Shown: positions 44,271-52,397 of the stretch, one piece after another
Position numbering within the stretch: the first letter of the stretch is position 1
How the letters are laid out: each line of letters begins with the position of its first letter
DNA from: CAIXMG01 sp964628065
GTDB lineage: Bacteria; Patescibacteriota; Minisyncoccia; Phycocordibacterales; UBA1006
DNA length: 64,000 nucleotides
Direction: 5' to 3'
Assembly (NCBI GenBank): GCA_964628065.1
Contig: CAZVLM010000001.1
Span: forward strand, 1 to 64,000
Notes under the pieces: generated by a model
The model's database searches: none
Seen by the model: only the letters and a program-made list of their open reading frames with translations
Told to the model about the DNA's origin: nothing
Made by a program: the position numbers and the translations under genes

Positions 44271-44887
44271 TTATAAGGATTAGTAATGATTCCAATATTA
44301 TCTATTAATTCATCGGAAAACTGACTTAATTTTATAACACCTTTTCTCAATTCCCTCTTTGAGGTTGCAACCTTGCCCAATTCGTAAGATTTCCCCTTAA
44401 CTGGAGTAACCACAATAACTTCTTTCTGCAATTTTACAGTAACAATTCGAACCGCTTCAACCAGATCAGAGTCGGCAGATAACACGATAGCAACATCATA
44501 ACAATCTTCATGCGCATCATGCACAATATGAACCGCAAGGCTTACATCTGTTCCCTTCTCTTCGGTTTTAATAACGGGAACCTGCTCATGGGTTTGTGCA
44601 TGAGTCATTTGAATGATGTGCGACGAGAAATATCCTTCAATGATCTCAAGATTTTCAATAGTTTTAAGCGCTCGCCAATATATCTGCTGATTAATAGGTC
44701 GATCTTCCTTTCCAGTGTCGTGGATTCGAATTTTTATCTGAGCCGTAAAAAACTTAATCATGACAATTTCATATTCCGGAAACATCAAAGCCGTCAGCTT
44801 GCTGTAATCAAGCCATTTGTAAGGAGTTCCCTTGAGTCTTCCGTAGAAAATATTAAAGCTGTCGATGTATATGAACGCTCTTTTCAT
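44261..44887 (-). CDS. NYN-domain (PIN-like) ribonuclease
   Basis: 208 residues from MKRAFIYIDSFNIF. The acidic active-site residues of the NYN fold are visible: Asp9 in YIDSFN, EEKGTDVSLAVHIV and LSADSDLVEAV. These proteins cleave structured or foreign RNA. It lies between two copies of a 23-bp sequence taken from the rplL 3' end, so it may be an insertion. A further in-frame upstream Met is disfavoured because it precedes a low-complexity C-rich stretch. Confidence 0.8.
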   Translation of the reverse strand: MKRAFIYIDSFNIFYGRLKGTPYKWLDYSKLTALMFPEYEIVMIKFFTAQIKIRIHDTGKEDRPINQQIYWRALKTIENLEIIEGYFSSHIIQMTHAQTHEQVPVIKTEEKGTDVSLAVHIVHDAHEDCYDVAIVLSADSDLVEAVRIVTVKLQKEVIVVTPVKGKSYELGKVATSKRELRKGVIKLSQFSDELIDNIGIITNPYKER

Positions 44888-44947
44888 GCAAAAAAACGAT
44901 AACACATCCAAATAAAGTTTTTATCAATTTAAAAGTTTTATTCAGCA

Positions 44948-44971
44948 GAAAAGCCCCCGAGAGAGCTTTTC
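44948..44971 (-). terminator. Terminator of the rplJ-rplL operon
   Basis: GAAAAGC/GCTTTTC with a purine-rich loop, about 65 nt after the rplL stop. A small family-2 palindrome (44976-44999) lies beside it. Confidence 0.6.
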
Positions 44972-44975
44972 GCGT

Positions 44976-44999
44976 CCCACCACCGAAGCAATGGGAGGG
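44976..44999. repeat. Small palindromic repeat, second family (degenerate)
   Basis: CCCACCACCGAAGC...ATGGGAGGG; a weak member of the group seen at 9482, 15275 and 37664. Confidence 0.35.
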
Positions 45000-45035
45000 T
45001 TAAGATAAGTATAATTTATCTTGTTTTGGATGTCA

Positions 45036-45058
45036 AATTATTTCAATTCTACCTTTCC
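45036..45058. repeat. 23-bp direct repeat, original copy at the rplL 3' end
   Basis: Contains codons for GKVELK and the stop of rplL; second copy at 44248-44270. Confidence 0.7.
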
Positions 45059-45430
45059 TCCTGCGTCTTCGATCTGCTTCTTAAGAGCTTCAGCATCTTC
45101 CTTCTTCATTCCCTCTTTCAAGGTTGCTGGAAGGTTGTCTACCAAGTCCTTAGCTTCTTTCAATCCAAGCCCGAGAGCCTCCTTCGCAACTTTCATCATT
45201 GCAATTTTAGCACCTCCGTCAGAGACCAATACTACGGTGTAGTCAGTCTTTTCTTCAGCTGCCGCTGCTGCAGGACCTGCAACCGCTACTGCTGCTGCAG
45301 AAACGCCGAACTTCACTTCAAATAATTTTACCAACTCGTTCAAGTCAAGAACTGACATTTCTTCGATTGCCTTAACAATTGAAGCGAACTTTGCTGGAAC
45401 TTCAACATTAACTTTGTTTTCTTCAGACAT
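45038..45430 (-). CDS. rplL: Large ribosomal subunit protein bL12 (L7/L12)
   Basis: 130 residues from MSEENKVNV. N-terminal dimerisation helices (SVLDLNELVKLFEVKFGV), an Ala-rich hinge (AAAVAVAGPAAAAAEE) and the C-terminal factor-binding domain (VSDGGAKIAMMKVAKEALGL, GLKEAKDLVDNLP). It recruits elongation factors as part of the ribosomal stalk. It follows rplJ after a 65-nt spacer that contains a perfect 11-bp hairpin. Confidence 0.95.
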   Translation of the reverse strand: MSEENKVNVEVPAKFASIVKAIEEMSVLDLNELVKLFEVKFGVSAAAVAVAGPAAAAAEEKTDYTVVLVSDGGAKIAMMKVAKEALGLGLKEAKDLVDNLPATLKEGMKKEDAEALKKQIEDAGGKVELK

Positions 45431-45444
45431 AAATATGATTTCCC

Positions 45445-45470
45445 GTGTTCGCCGCGGACGCGGCGAACAC
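45445..45470 (-). promoter_or_regulatory. Intergenic hairpin between rplJ and rplL
   Basis: GTGTTCGCCGC/GCGGCGAACAC with GGAC loop; 11 perfect GC-rich pairs and no U-tract. Possibly a processing or stability element that helps give the excess of L12 over L10. Confidence 0.6.
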
Positions 45471-45495
45471 AAAGAATAGATTACTTTTTAATAAA

Positions 45496-45987
45496 TTATG
45501 CAGACTTCTTTTCTGCGATCGCATTAAGCGCCAATACCAATCCCTGGATAGGGCTGTTGATGACGTTAACGAACATTCCTCGAAGAACTGGAGTAGCAGG
45601 AATCATAGCGATTGCCATGATTTCAGACTTGTCCATGAATCGTCCTTCGAATACTCCACCTACCATCGATAGCTTGTCAGCGAATTTCTTTGTAAATGCG
45701 TACACTTCTCGTGCAGGAGCTGTAAGATCAGATGAATACGCAACTGCGATTTCACCATCAAGTACTGGCATGTCACCGGTAATACCAGCTGATACCAATG
45801 CTCGCTTAAGGAGTGTCTTCTTTACAACTTTTAGGCTTGCACCTGCTTCTGCCAACGCGTTTCGCAACATCGTTGTATCAGCAACTGACAATCCTTTCGC
45901 ATGGACAAACACAATCGATCCTGAATCTTTGGTAATTTTTTCAAATCCACCGAGAAGTTCAGCTTTCTTTTGTTTCGTAAGAGCCAT
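45496..45987 (-). CDS. rplJ: Large ribosomal subunit protein uL10
   Basis: 163 residues: MALTKQKKAELLGGF, DTTMLRNALAEAGASLKVVKKTLLKRAL and the C-terminal helix that binds L12 (PIQGLVLALNAIAEKK). It is the stalk base. First gene of the rplJ-rplL operon, behind an L10-type autoregulatory leader. Confidence 0.93.
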   Translation of the reverse strand: MALTKQKKAELLGGFEKITKDSGSIVFVHAKGLSVADTTMLRNALAEAGASLKVVKKTLLKRALVSAGITGDMPVLDGEIAVAYSSDLTAPAREVYAFTKKFADKLSMVGGVFEGRFMDKSEIMAIAMIPATPVLRGMFVNVINSPIQGLVLALNAIAEKKSA

Positions 45988-46028
45988 AACAAAAATTGAC
46001 TAGTCTTATAAAATTTTGCACACAAATG

Positions 46029-46097
46029 AGATTTACCTCGGTAGCTAATTAAGTTCGCCCTTCGACAAGCTCAGGGTAAACAGCTACTGTCTTTGAT
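46029..46097 (-). promoter_or_regulatory. L10-type autoregulatory mRNA leader
   Basis: On the minus strand AGACAGTAGC pairs with GCTACCGAGGTAAAT around an internal hairpin (CCCTGAGCTTGTCGAAGGGC). The ACCGAGGT kink-turn-like segment matches the pattern of the L10 leader that binds the L10-L12 complex. Confidence 0.65.
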
Positions 46098-46111
46098 GTA
46101 CAACGGGTTCT

Positions 46112-46139
46112 ATATTACTCATATTTATGAATAAGTCAA
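46112..46139 (-). promoter_or_regulatory. rplJ promoter
   Basis: Minus-strand TTGACT (46134-46139), 16 nt, TAATAT (46112-46117). Confidence 0.65.
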
Positions 46140-46142
46140 GAA

Positions 46143-46168
46143 AACACCCCCGACTAATCGGGGGTGTT
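46143..46168. terminator. Terminator of the 46170-46766 gene
   Basis: AACACCCCCGA/TCGGGGGTGTT stem directly after the stop. Confidence 0.75.
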
Positions 46169-46169
46169 G

Positions 46170-46766
46170 TTACTGAATTTTAAGGGCTGAAATACGGGCA
46201 CGCCTGATGTAGGAAGTCGTGCCGGTGGGCCATGAGCCCCACATCAGCGAATACGTTGTCGTAGTGGTCGGACTAATTTGTTGCATATCACTCCATGATC
46301 CATAGGTGCCAGTATTTGAATACGCGATACTGTAGGCTATTTCTATTGCTCCCTCATTAAGTTGGACCCTCGCACCTGCATCAATAGAACTATTGAATAC
46401 ATCGCAGTTTGAAAAAAGCAGATAGGTACCTGGTGGAAGCGTAAGCGACACACGAGTCTGCATGACGCTTGTAGACGTACTCATTTGAGCATTACTTGAA
46501 ATGTAATAAGTAATCGGATTAGAACTTATTCCTTGAAATACTCTTTTAAGCGTGTCTACATCTACCGCACAAAGCATTCCTGCGGAATCTACCACTGCAA
46601 CCCTCTTAACGCTTGCCAATTTTTTTACAGAATCCACTTTAAAGGTTCCTGCAACATGAAGTGTAGCCTGAGGATTGTTCGTTCCGATCCCCACCCCGCC
46701 TCTTTGTGAAAATCCGTTCATACTTATTAATAGTAATAAGCAACATGAGATTACGTTCTGTTTCAT
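46170..46766 (-). CDS. Bacteroidetes-like exported fibre-type protein 1
   Basis: 198 residues. Signal peptide VISCCLLLLISMNGFSQ, then GGVGIGTNNPQATLHVAGTF, a hallmark opening of Bacteroidetes surface and tail-fibre-like proteins. The C-terminal ~105 residues (TRVSLTLPPGTYLLF, IAYSNTGTYGSW, LMWGSWPTGTTSYIRRARI) are paralogous to the C-terminus of the next gene. Likely a secreted adhesive or fibre-tip module obtained by transfer (inference). Confidence 0.65.
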   Translation of the reverse strand: MKQNVISCCLLLLISMNGFSQRGGVGIGTNNPQATLHVAGTFKVDSVKKLASVKRVAVVDSAGMLCAVDVDTLKRVFQGISSNPITYYISSNAQMSTSTSVMQTRVSLTLPPGTYLLFSNCDVFNSSIDAGARVQLNEGAIEIAYSIAYSNTGTYGSWSDMQQISPTTTTTYSLMWGSWPTGTTSYIRRARISALKIQ

Positions 46767-46789
46767 TCTTACATTATTTAAGTAAAAAA

Positions 46790-47758
46790 TTATTGAGTCT
46801 TAACAGCCACAAGTCGCGCTCTCCGAATATATGAAGTTCCATTTGGCCACGAACCCCAAAGTAAGTCATAAGTACTTACGGTAGTAACTTGAACTTTTTT
46901 TAATGCATACCACGAACCAAACGTGCTGGTATTTGAATACACTATTCCATAAGCAATCTCAGAAGTATCCCTCATGATTTGTGCGCGCACTCCTGCGTCA
47001 ACCGTTGGATTGTATGCTTCCAAATAACCTTGGAGTAAGTAATTGCCTGGTGGAAGAGTTAACGATACGCGCACTTGAAGAGTTTGCGTAGTAATACTAG
47101 AGATTGGCTCCATTTCCGCGTAATAAACTTGAGGAATAGCATCAGCCCCTGTCGGACCAGTAACGCCAATTGCGCCACTCAATCCAGTATTGCCTGGCAA
47201 TCCTTGAGGGCCGGTTGGGCCTTGGATTCCTGCAATACCGGTCGGTCCTGTCGGACCGACCGAGCCAGCTAATCCGTCCGTTCCGGACGGACCCGTTGCG
47301 CCAGTAATACCAGTTGCACCAGTTGGGCCTTGGGCACCCATTGGACCGATTGCACCCGTAGGTCCCACCATGCCATTACCTGAAAAAAGTGCATACGGAA
47401 CACTCAGAAGTTCTGTGGTTCCCATATCCATAAAATTCCCTCCCCCATTTTGATCAAGAAATACCTGTAAATATTTAAATCCTGATCCCCAATCAACCGT
47501 TGCAAGATTGCCACTACTACCAATTTGGGTCGTCACCAATCCGAACTGGTTAGTGATACTAGAAACAATTTCACTGTAGACAATCGTTCCTGTTGATGAT
47601 GCTTCATGAATAACAAATTTCAGTGTGATCACGCGATTTGCAATAATAACACCTTGTGCATCCCGCACTACTGCTTGATAATTCATTTTTTGAGGAATCT
47701 GAGATTTTAGAAGAATATGCAACATTCCCAATAAGGCGACAAATGTAATTTTTTTCAT
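46790..47758 (-). CDS. Bacteroidetes-like exported collagen-repeat protein 2
   Basis: 322 residues. Signal peptide KITFVALLGMLHILLKSQ; the segment QKMNYQAVVRDAQGVIIANR is typical of Bacteroidetes fibre proteins. Residues ~130-205 are Gly-X-Y repeats (GPTGAIGPMGAQGPTGATG...), a collagen-like stalk. The C-terminal ~105 residues match the previous protein (RVSLTLPPGNYLL, SYIRRARL). It looks like a trimeric fibre: head, collagen stalk, tip. It lies 23 nt upstream of its paralogue and shares its transcript. Confidence 0.7.
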   Translation of the reverse strand: MKKITFVALLGMLHILLKSQIPQKMNYQAVVRDAQGVIIANRVITLKFVIHEASSTGTIVYSEIVSSITNQFGLVTTQIGSSGNLATVDWGSGFKYLQVFLDQNGGGNFMDMGTTELLSVPYALFSGNGMVGPTGAIGPMGAQGPTGATGITGATGPSGTDGLAGSVGPTGPTGIAGIQGPTGPQGLPGNTGLSGAIGVTGPTGADAIPQVYYAEMEPISSITTQTLQVRVSLTLPPGNYLLQGYLEAYNPTVDAGVRAQIMRDTSEIAYGIVYSNTSTFGSWYALKKVQVTTVSTYDLLWGSWPNGTSYIRRARLVAVKTQ

Positions 47759-47879
47759 ATTTTAGTTTTTTTAAATGAACAATTTCTCGACCAGTAAACC
47801 AAACACCCTCTCAAGAAATTACTAAGAAAAAGTAAAGCCTAGATAAAACCAATCCGCTGGAAAAAGTGTCAAAAATCCG

Positions 47880-47885
47880 TATACT
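47880..47885 (+). promoter_or_regulatory. -10 box of the glycan cluster
   Basis: TATACT exactly 6 nt before the ATG at 47892; leaderless start of the initiating sugar transferase. Confidence 0.6.
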
Positions 47886-47891
47886 GGAACT

Positions 47892-49187
47892 ATGAAAAAC
47901 TACCGAAAACAAGCCCTCTTTTTGGGAGACGTTCTCTCATTTATTGCAGGATTCTTCCTGTTTGCCCTCATTGTTTACGGAACTGCTCGTTTTACAGAAG
48001 GCGTTTCTCTCCATGCCCTTCCATTGGCAATCCTTGCCATTATATGGATTGCGGTTTTCTTCATCTTTAACTTTTACGATATTCAGAAATCGAAACCAAA
48101 CTTAATTTTCTTGAGAAATTTTTTCATTGCCGCACTCATCATGCTTGGTATTGGATTTATTTTCTTTTATATCAACCCTGTCACAAAGATCAGTCCTAAA
48201 ACAAACCTTCTGATTTTCGAAGGTGTCTCACTCGCTCTTATTCTAGGATGGCGCCGATTATTCTATTCTGCAACATCAAATATTTTTAGAAGCCGTTTTG
48301 CGATTGTGTGCTCCGATGAACGACATCAGACATTGGTCGATGAAGTTTCAAAAAACCCTCACTTGGGATTCATATGCGTCGGTACCTACTTAACCCTAGC
48401 TGATTTTCATGCGAGTAATGTTGCTGTCGACCTGCTTATTATTCATAAGACAGCTATGGAGGAAACAGAACTTTTGGAAAAAACACTGGCGAGCAACATT
48501 GATGTAATCGACCTTGCGGAAGCTTATGAAAACATTCTATATAAAATTCCCGTGAACTTTATTAACAGTAATTGGGTTATTCACTCTATTAAAAAACAAG
48601 GAGATTTTTTCTACTATGCCATTTCACGAGTCATTTCAATCGTGTTTGCGATTGCTGTATTAATAGTCACTTCTCCTATTTGTCTCGCTATCGTGATTGC
48701 TATGAAAATCGAAGACGGTGGACCTATTATTTTCAAAAATGACCGCGTGGGACTTAACGGAAAAGTATTTTATCTGTATAAGTTCAGATCCATGATTGTG
48801 AACGCTGAAAAAAATGGCGCTGAATGGGCAAAGGTAAACGATTCTCGAATTACAAAAGTTGGAGCGATTACCCGAAAACTCCATGTTGATGAAATCCCTC
48901 AAATGATTAATTTACTTAAAGGAGATTTAACACTGGTAGGACCACGACCTGAACGTCCAGACTTTGTGGCCGATCTCGAAAAGCAGATCCCCTATTACTT
49001 CATGCGACATACGATCAAACCTGGCTTTACCGGATGGGCACAAATTAAATTCCGATATGCTCGAACCATCATGGACTCTCAGGAAAAATTTGAGTACGAT
49101 TTGTATTACATTAAAAATAGAAACTTTTTCTTGGATGTTGGTATTATTTTGAAGACCGCCCAGATCGTGTTCACCCACCTTGAATAA
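47892..49187 (+). CDS. Undecaprenyl-phosphate sugar-1-phosphate transferase
   Basis: 431 residues. Four to five N-terminal helices, a middle Rossmann-like domain, a further helix (ISIVFAIAVLIVTSPICLAI) and the catalytic bacterial sugar transferase domain: KNDRVGLNGKVFYLYKFRSM, LHVDEIPQMINLLKGDLTLVGPRPE and KPGFTGWAQI. It loads the first sugar phosphate on the lipid carrier and starts the surface glycan made by the cluster. The next gene begins 1 nt after its stop. Confidence 0.9.
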   Translation: MKNYRKQALFLGDVLSFIAGFFLFALIVYGTARFTEGVSLHALPLAILAIIWIAVFFIFNFYDIQKSKPNLIFLRNFFIAALIMLGIGFIFFYINPVTKISPKTNLLIFEGVSLALILGWRRLFYSATSNIFRSRFAIVCSDERHQTLVDEVSKNPHLGFICVGTYLTLADFHASNVAVDLLIIHKTAMEETELLEKTLASNIDVIDLAEAYENILYKIPVNFINSNWVIHSIKKQGDFFYYAISRVISIVFAIAVLIVTSPICLAIVIAMKIEDGGPIIFKNDRVGLNGKVFYLYKFRSMIVNAEKNGAEWAKVNDSRITKVGAITRKLHVDEIPQMINLLKGDLTLVGPRPERPDFVADLEKQIPYYFMRHTIKPGFTGWAQIKFRYARTIMDSQEKFEYDLYYIKNRNFFLDVGIILKTAQIVFTHLE

Positions 49188-49188
49188 T

Positions 49189-50448
49189 ATGATTGCGTAC
49201 CTGAAGAAAAGATTTCTAGAACGAAGCGCAACTGAACATACGGTAATAAAAAATACCGGCTGGCTTTTTGTTGGTGAAGTTGGAAGTCGTATTGCACGAG
49301 GCGCGCTTGCAATCATTGCGGCACGAATGCTGGGTGTGTCAGGACTAGGAGCATGGTCATACGCTGTTGCTCTTTCTGGGTTCTTTACCTTCTTTGAAGA
49401 TGCTGGCATCGGCATGTTCGTAACACGTGAGTTTGCAAAAGGAAGCGATTCGAAAGAGTCTATTTTCAGTACTGCGATTGTTCTAAAATTAGGACTACTT
49501 GCCCTTGCAATTGCTCTATTCCTCGGTATTGGACCACTCATCAGTGATATTCCTGAGGCCACAGCAATTCTTCCTATTGTTGCATTGGTATTTGTTTTCG
49601 ATTCGCTACGAGGATTCTTTTTCTCTATTAGTAGAGCCGAGCAGAAAATGGACACTGAGTCGAAAGTTCAAATTGTAACGAGCTTGCTGGTAGTGGGACT
49701 CGGCGTACTGTTCATGCTCATTTCTCCCACCCCGCTGTCTCTCGCGCTTGGGTATGCGGCAGGTGGTGGCATTGGCTGTCTGCTTATTTTCCTATCAGTC
49801 AAAAAATACATTCCTAACTTGGTTACTTTTTTTTCAAAACAATTGTTTGTACATATTTTTAAATCGGCATGGCCTTTTACCATTCTTGCGATTTCAAACA
49901 TTGTTATCTTTAGTACGGACACCATCCTCCTTGGACATTTTGCGAGCGTGCATGAAGTGGGTCTGTATGGTGCCGCGAGTCGACTGGTTCAAATTTTTTA
50001 TATCCTTCCTGCACTCTTTGCAACAGTTACGTTTCCAGTATTCGTTAAAAAATCTGTCGGTGAAACCGGGATTTGGTTTGCACTTAGAAAGTCGCTCCTC
50101 CTTATGACGGCGGTCATGATTCCATTGGTTCTGGTAATGATGTTTGGATCGCATCTTATTATTAAAATTTTGTTCGGCGCTGAATATGCTCCTGCGGGAA
50201 TATTATTAGCGGTCCTCTCCCTTTCCTATATTCCTGTATTCATCGGAACCTTATTGAACAATGTGGTATTTGCGGAGAATAAGCAAAAACAATTTGTGGT
50301 CGCGAATATTATTGGAATGGTTATTAACTTAATTCTTAACTTGATCCTTATTCCTAAGTATCACGCTCTTGGGGCATGTGTATCAACAGTTACCGCCCTT
50401 TCGGTAATTACGGCTATTACGGCAATTAAGATGAGATTTTCTAAGTAA
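49189..50448 (+). CDS. Polysaccharide flippase (Wzx/MATE-like)
   Basis: 419 residues from MIAYLKKRF, about twelve helices. NTGWLFVGEVGSRIARGALAI at the N-terminus and SRLVQIFYILPALFATVTFPV in the middle match the polysaccharide-biosynthesis (MVF) family. It flips lipid-linked oligosaccharide across the membrane. A TTG three codons upstream overlaps the previous stop and was not chosen. Confidence 0.88.
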   Translation: MIAYLKKRFLERSATEHTVIKNTGWLFVGEVGSRIARGALAIIAARMLGVSGLGAWSYAVALSGFFTFFEDAGIGMFVTREFAKGSDSKESIFSTAIVLKLGLLALAIALFLGIGPLISDIPEATAILPIVALVFVFDSLRGFFFSISRAEQKMDTESKVQIVTSLLVVGLGVLFMLISPTPLSLALGYAAGGGIGCLLIFLSVKKYIPNLVTFFSKQLFVHIFKSAWPFTILAISNIVIFSTDTILLGHFASVHEVGLYGAASRLVQIFYILPALFATVTFPVFVKKSVGETGIWFALRKSLLLMTAVMIPLVLVMMFGSHLIIKILFGAEYAPAGILLAVLSLSYIPVFIGTLLNNVVFAENKQKQFVVANIIGMVINLILNLILIPKYHALGACVSTVTALSVITAITAIKMRFSK

Positions 50449-50455
50449 GTATAAA

Positions 50456-50484
50456 TTGACAAATACACTTAAATGGTGTATTTT
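50456..50484 (+). promoter_or_regulatory. Promoter of the 50509-51117 gene
   Basis: TTGACA (50456-50461), 17 nt, TATTTT (50479-50484). Confidence 0.65.
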
Positions 50485-50508
50485 GTTTTTGAAACTAAAA
50501 ACTGAATA

Positions 50509-51117
50509 ATGAGATACAAAACATTACTAACACTCATCTACGGCGAGACGCGAGACCGTAAAAGGTCGGCATCGTGGGTTGTATTTTCAACCAACAAGCC
50601 GAATTATATCGTGCTCTACCTTGCAGCAGGGAAACTTCCCTTCTCAAGAATACTCCCACTTAAGGAATTGATGCTTAACGATATTCGAAAGATGCTCGCA
50701 GCGAAAGGTTATGTTGAATCTGTGAAGCGGGATCAGGTTTACACCTTCAATAAAGGCACTCACGAAATACACATCATCCTGCTCGGCGGAAACGCGTGGG
50801 GAACGATCGAAGAAACGTACTTGCTTATCAAGCATCTTTTGCTGGATTACCGAGAAACCATCCATGTTTTCTCCTCACGCAGCCACTTGCCGAGAATAAA
50901 GAGAATATGGGCGCTGTTCGCACCAGAATGGAATGTGGAATGCATTTCAGCAGACGAAGATATGAGCGACAACCTGAAGTCATTTGAATCGAAAAAAGAT
51001 ACTCAGACGACCGTGTTCTATTGGGTGTATCGTCATTTCGGCGAAACAGGCTTCCATATCATTTCGTACTTGAAAAACTTAATCGTAAACCGGATATTGA
51101 ACCTTCAGGGCGAATGA
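50509..51117 (+). CDS. DUF218-like (YdcF/SanA) soluble protein
   Basis: 202 residues. HIILLGGNAWGTIEETYLLI and ETIHVFSSRSHLPRIKRIWA resemble the DUF218 pattern (E/T-x-x-N then vtS.yHlpRa) but the protein lacks the N-terminal helices of SanA and starts with MRYKTLLTLIYGETRDRKRS. Function unknown; such proteins have been tied to envelope metabolism. Single-gene unit with its own consensus promoter and terminator. Confidence 0.5.
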   Translation: MRYKTLLTLIYGETRDRKRSASWVVFSTNKPNYIVLYLAAGKLPFSRILPLKELMLNDIRKMLAAKGYVESVKRDQVYTFNKGTHEIHIILLGGNAWGTIEETYLLIKHLLLDYRETIHVFSSRSHLPRIKRIWALFAPEWNVECISADEDMSDNLKSFESKKDTQTTVFYWVYRHFGETGFHIISYLKNLIVNRILNLQGE

Positions 51118-51137
51118 CCAACTTACAACAAAACATT

Positions 51138-51163
51138 AAGCCGCCTTAGAAAAAGGCGGCTTT
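51138..51163 (+). terminator. Terminator of the 50509-51117 gene
   Basis: AAGCCGCCTT/AAGGCGGCTT followed by T-rich sequence. Confidence 0.75.
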
Positions 51164-51188
51164 CTTATGAAAAAATTATTTAACAAGA

Positions 51189-52397
51189 TTATTTAACAAG
51201 TCTGTGGAAAATATTCCTAAACTCTTGCTGTGACTGTTCCGATGAATAATTTTTCTCTGCAAAGACTCGAGCATTGTTCCCTATCGTCTTCCGGAAAGAC
51301 TCATCATCAAACACCTTGTTTATGTCGGCCACCCATTTTTTTGTATCCTGCTCCGGCGCAATCAAAATATTCTTTTCATGCTCCAAGCCTGGAATGCCTG
51401 CGGTAGCTGCAGGTGTTGTAATAACTGGAATTCCCATCGCCATTGCTTCCAAAATTTTTGATGGAGTTCCTCCGGCAAAGCGGATTGGCGCAATCATCAA
51501 ATTACACCTCTTTGCAACATCCCACACTTCCGGAACAAATCCAGTAAAAACAATTTGCGAATCTTCAGGATAATTTTGAAGCGATCCTTTTTTTCCAAGC
51601 ACGTAGAGCATTACCCCGGGAATATTCTTTTTAAGATCTGCCCAAATATCATTCAGGAAGAACAGGAGCGCGTCTCGATTCGGCTCATATCCCAATCGCC
51701 CCATAAAGAAAATATTTTTCTCAGTCGAATCAAGGAGTGACTGATTCCCTATCTTTGGGCCATGATGAATACATGCAAATTCTATTTCATGTTTATGAGT
51801 GTAAAACTTAGAATCGAGGAGGTAGTGGCGGTCGTGTTCTGATACCACATTGAACTGGTAAAAAGACTCCAGAACTTTAGCTTCATACTTTGTAACACGG
51901 TACCCCTCGAAAAGATAAAAGAGTTTTTTAGGAAGCATCAACTGCTTGAGTGATGTCTTATAATTAAGAGAAATCGCATCGTTAAAATCTATAAGCATTT
52001 TCTTTTTAAGATCTGGATCGTACTTGATAAAGTATTCAGTCATGCGAATTTCATGCACATAAAAAGCGTCATAGTTTCCAACATTCGTGTCTAACCATTT
52101 TTGCGCGTTTCTGAAATGAAACGATTCTGCTTGGAATGGAAGTCCTGACCAAAGCGCAGGAATAGCACTCATGCCAAACTCTATGAGAGAATACTTAAAC
52201 AAATGCACCTTTCCAAAATTCTTCTCTAAGTATTCAACCTGATCTGCTGTAACCGCATCAATCGTTACAATAAAAAACTCAAGTGAAAAATCCTTCGCAA
52301 GTCCTTCGATGACATTGTCCAATATTTTATATCGCGTACCATCAATCGCGGGATACGGCATTCGAAATAATGAAATAAGAAGCTTAGGCTTTTGCAT
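51189..52397 (-). CDS. Glycosyltransferase, GT4/GT1-like (GT-B fold)
   Basis: 402 residues. The C-terminal nucleotide-sugar domain is clear: IFFMGRLGYEPNRDALLFFL, GVMLYVLGKKGS, IVFTGFVPEVWDVAKRCNLM and APIRFAGGTPSKILEAMAMGIPVI with the conserved Glu. It adds a sugar to the lipid-linked glycan; donor unknown. Its start overlaps the next upstream gene by 14 nt, so the two are coupled. Confidence 0.85.
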   Translation of the reverse strand: MQKPKLLISLFRMPYPAIDGTRYKILDNVIEGLAKDFSLEFFIVTIDAVTADQVEYLEKNFGKVHLFKYSLIEFGMSAIPALWSGLPFQAESFHFRNAQKWLDTNVGNYDAFYVHEIRMTEYFIKYDPDLKKKMLIDFNDAISLNYKTSLKQLMLPKKLFYLFEGYRVTKYEAKVLESFYQFNVVSEHDRHYLLDSKFYTHKHEIEFACIHHGPKIGNQSLLDSTEKNIFFMGRLGYEPNRDALLFFLNDIWADLKKNIPGVMLYVLGKKGSLQNYPEDSQIVFTGFVPEVWDVAKRCNLMIAPIRFAGGTPSKILEAMAMGIPVITTPAATAGIPGLEHEKNILIAPEQDTKKWVADINKVFDDESFRKTIGNNARVFAEKNYSSEQSQQEFRNIFHRLVK

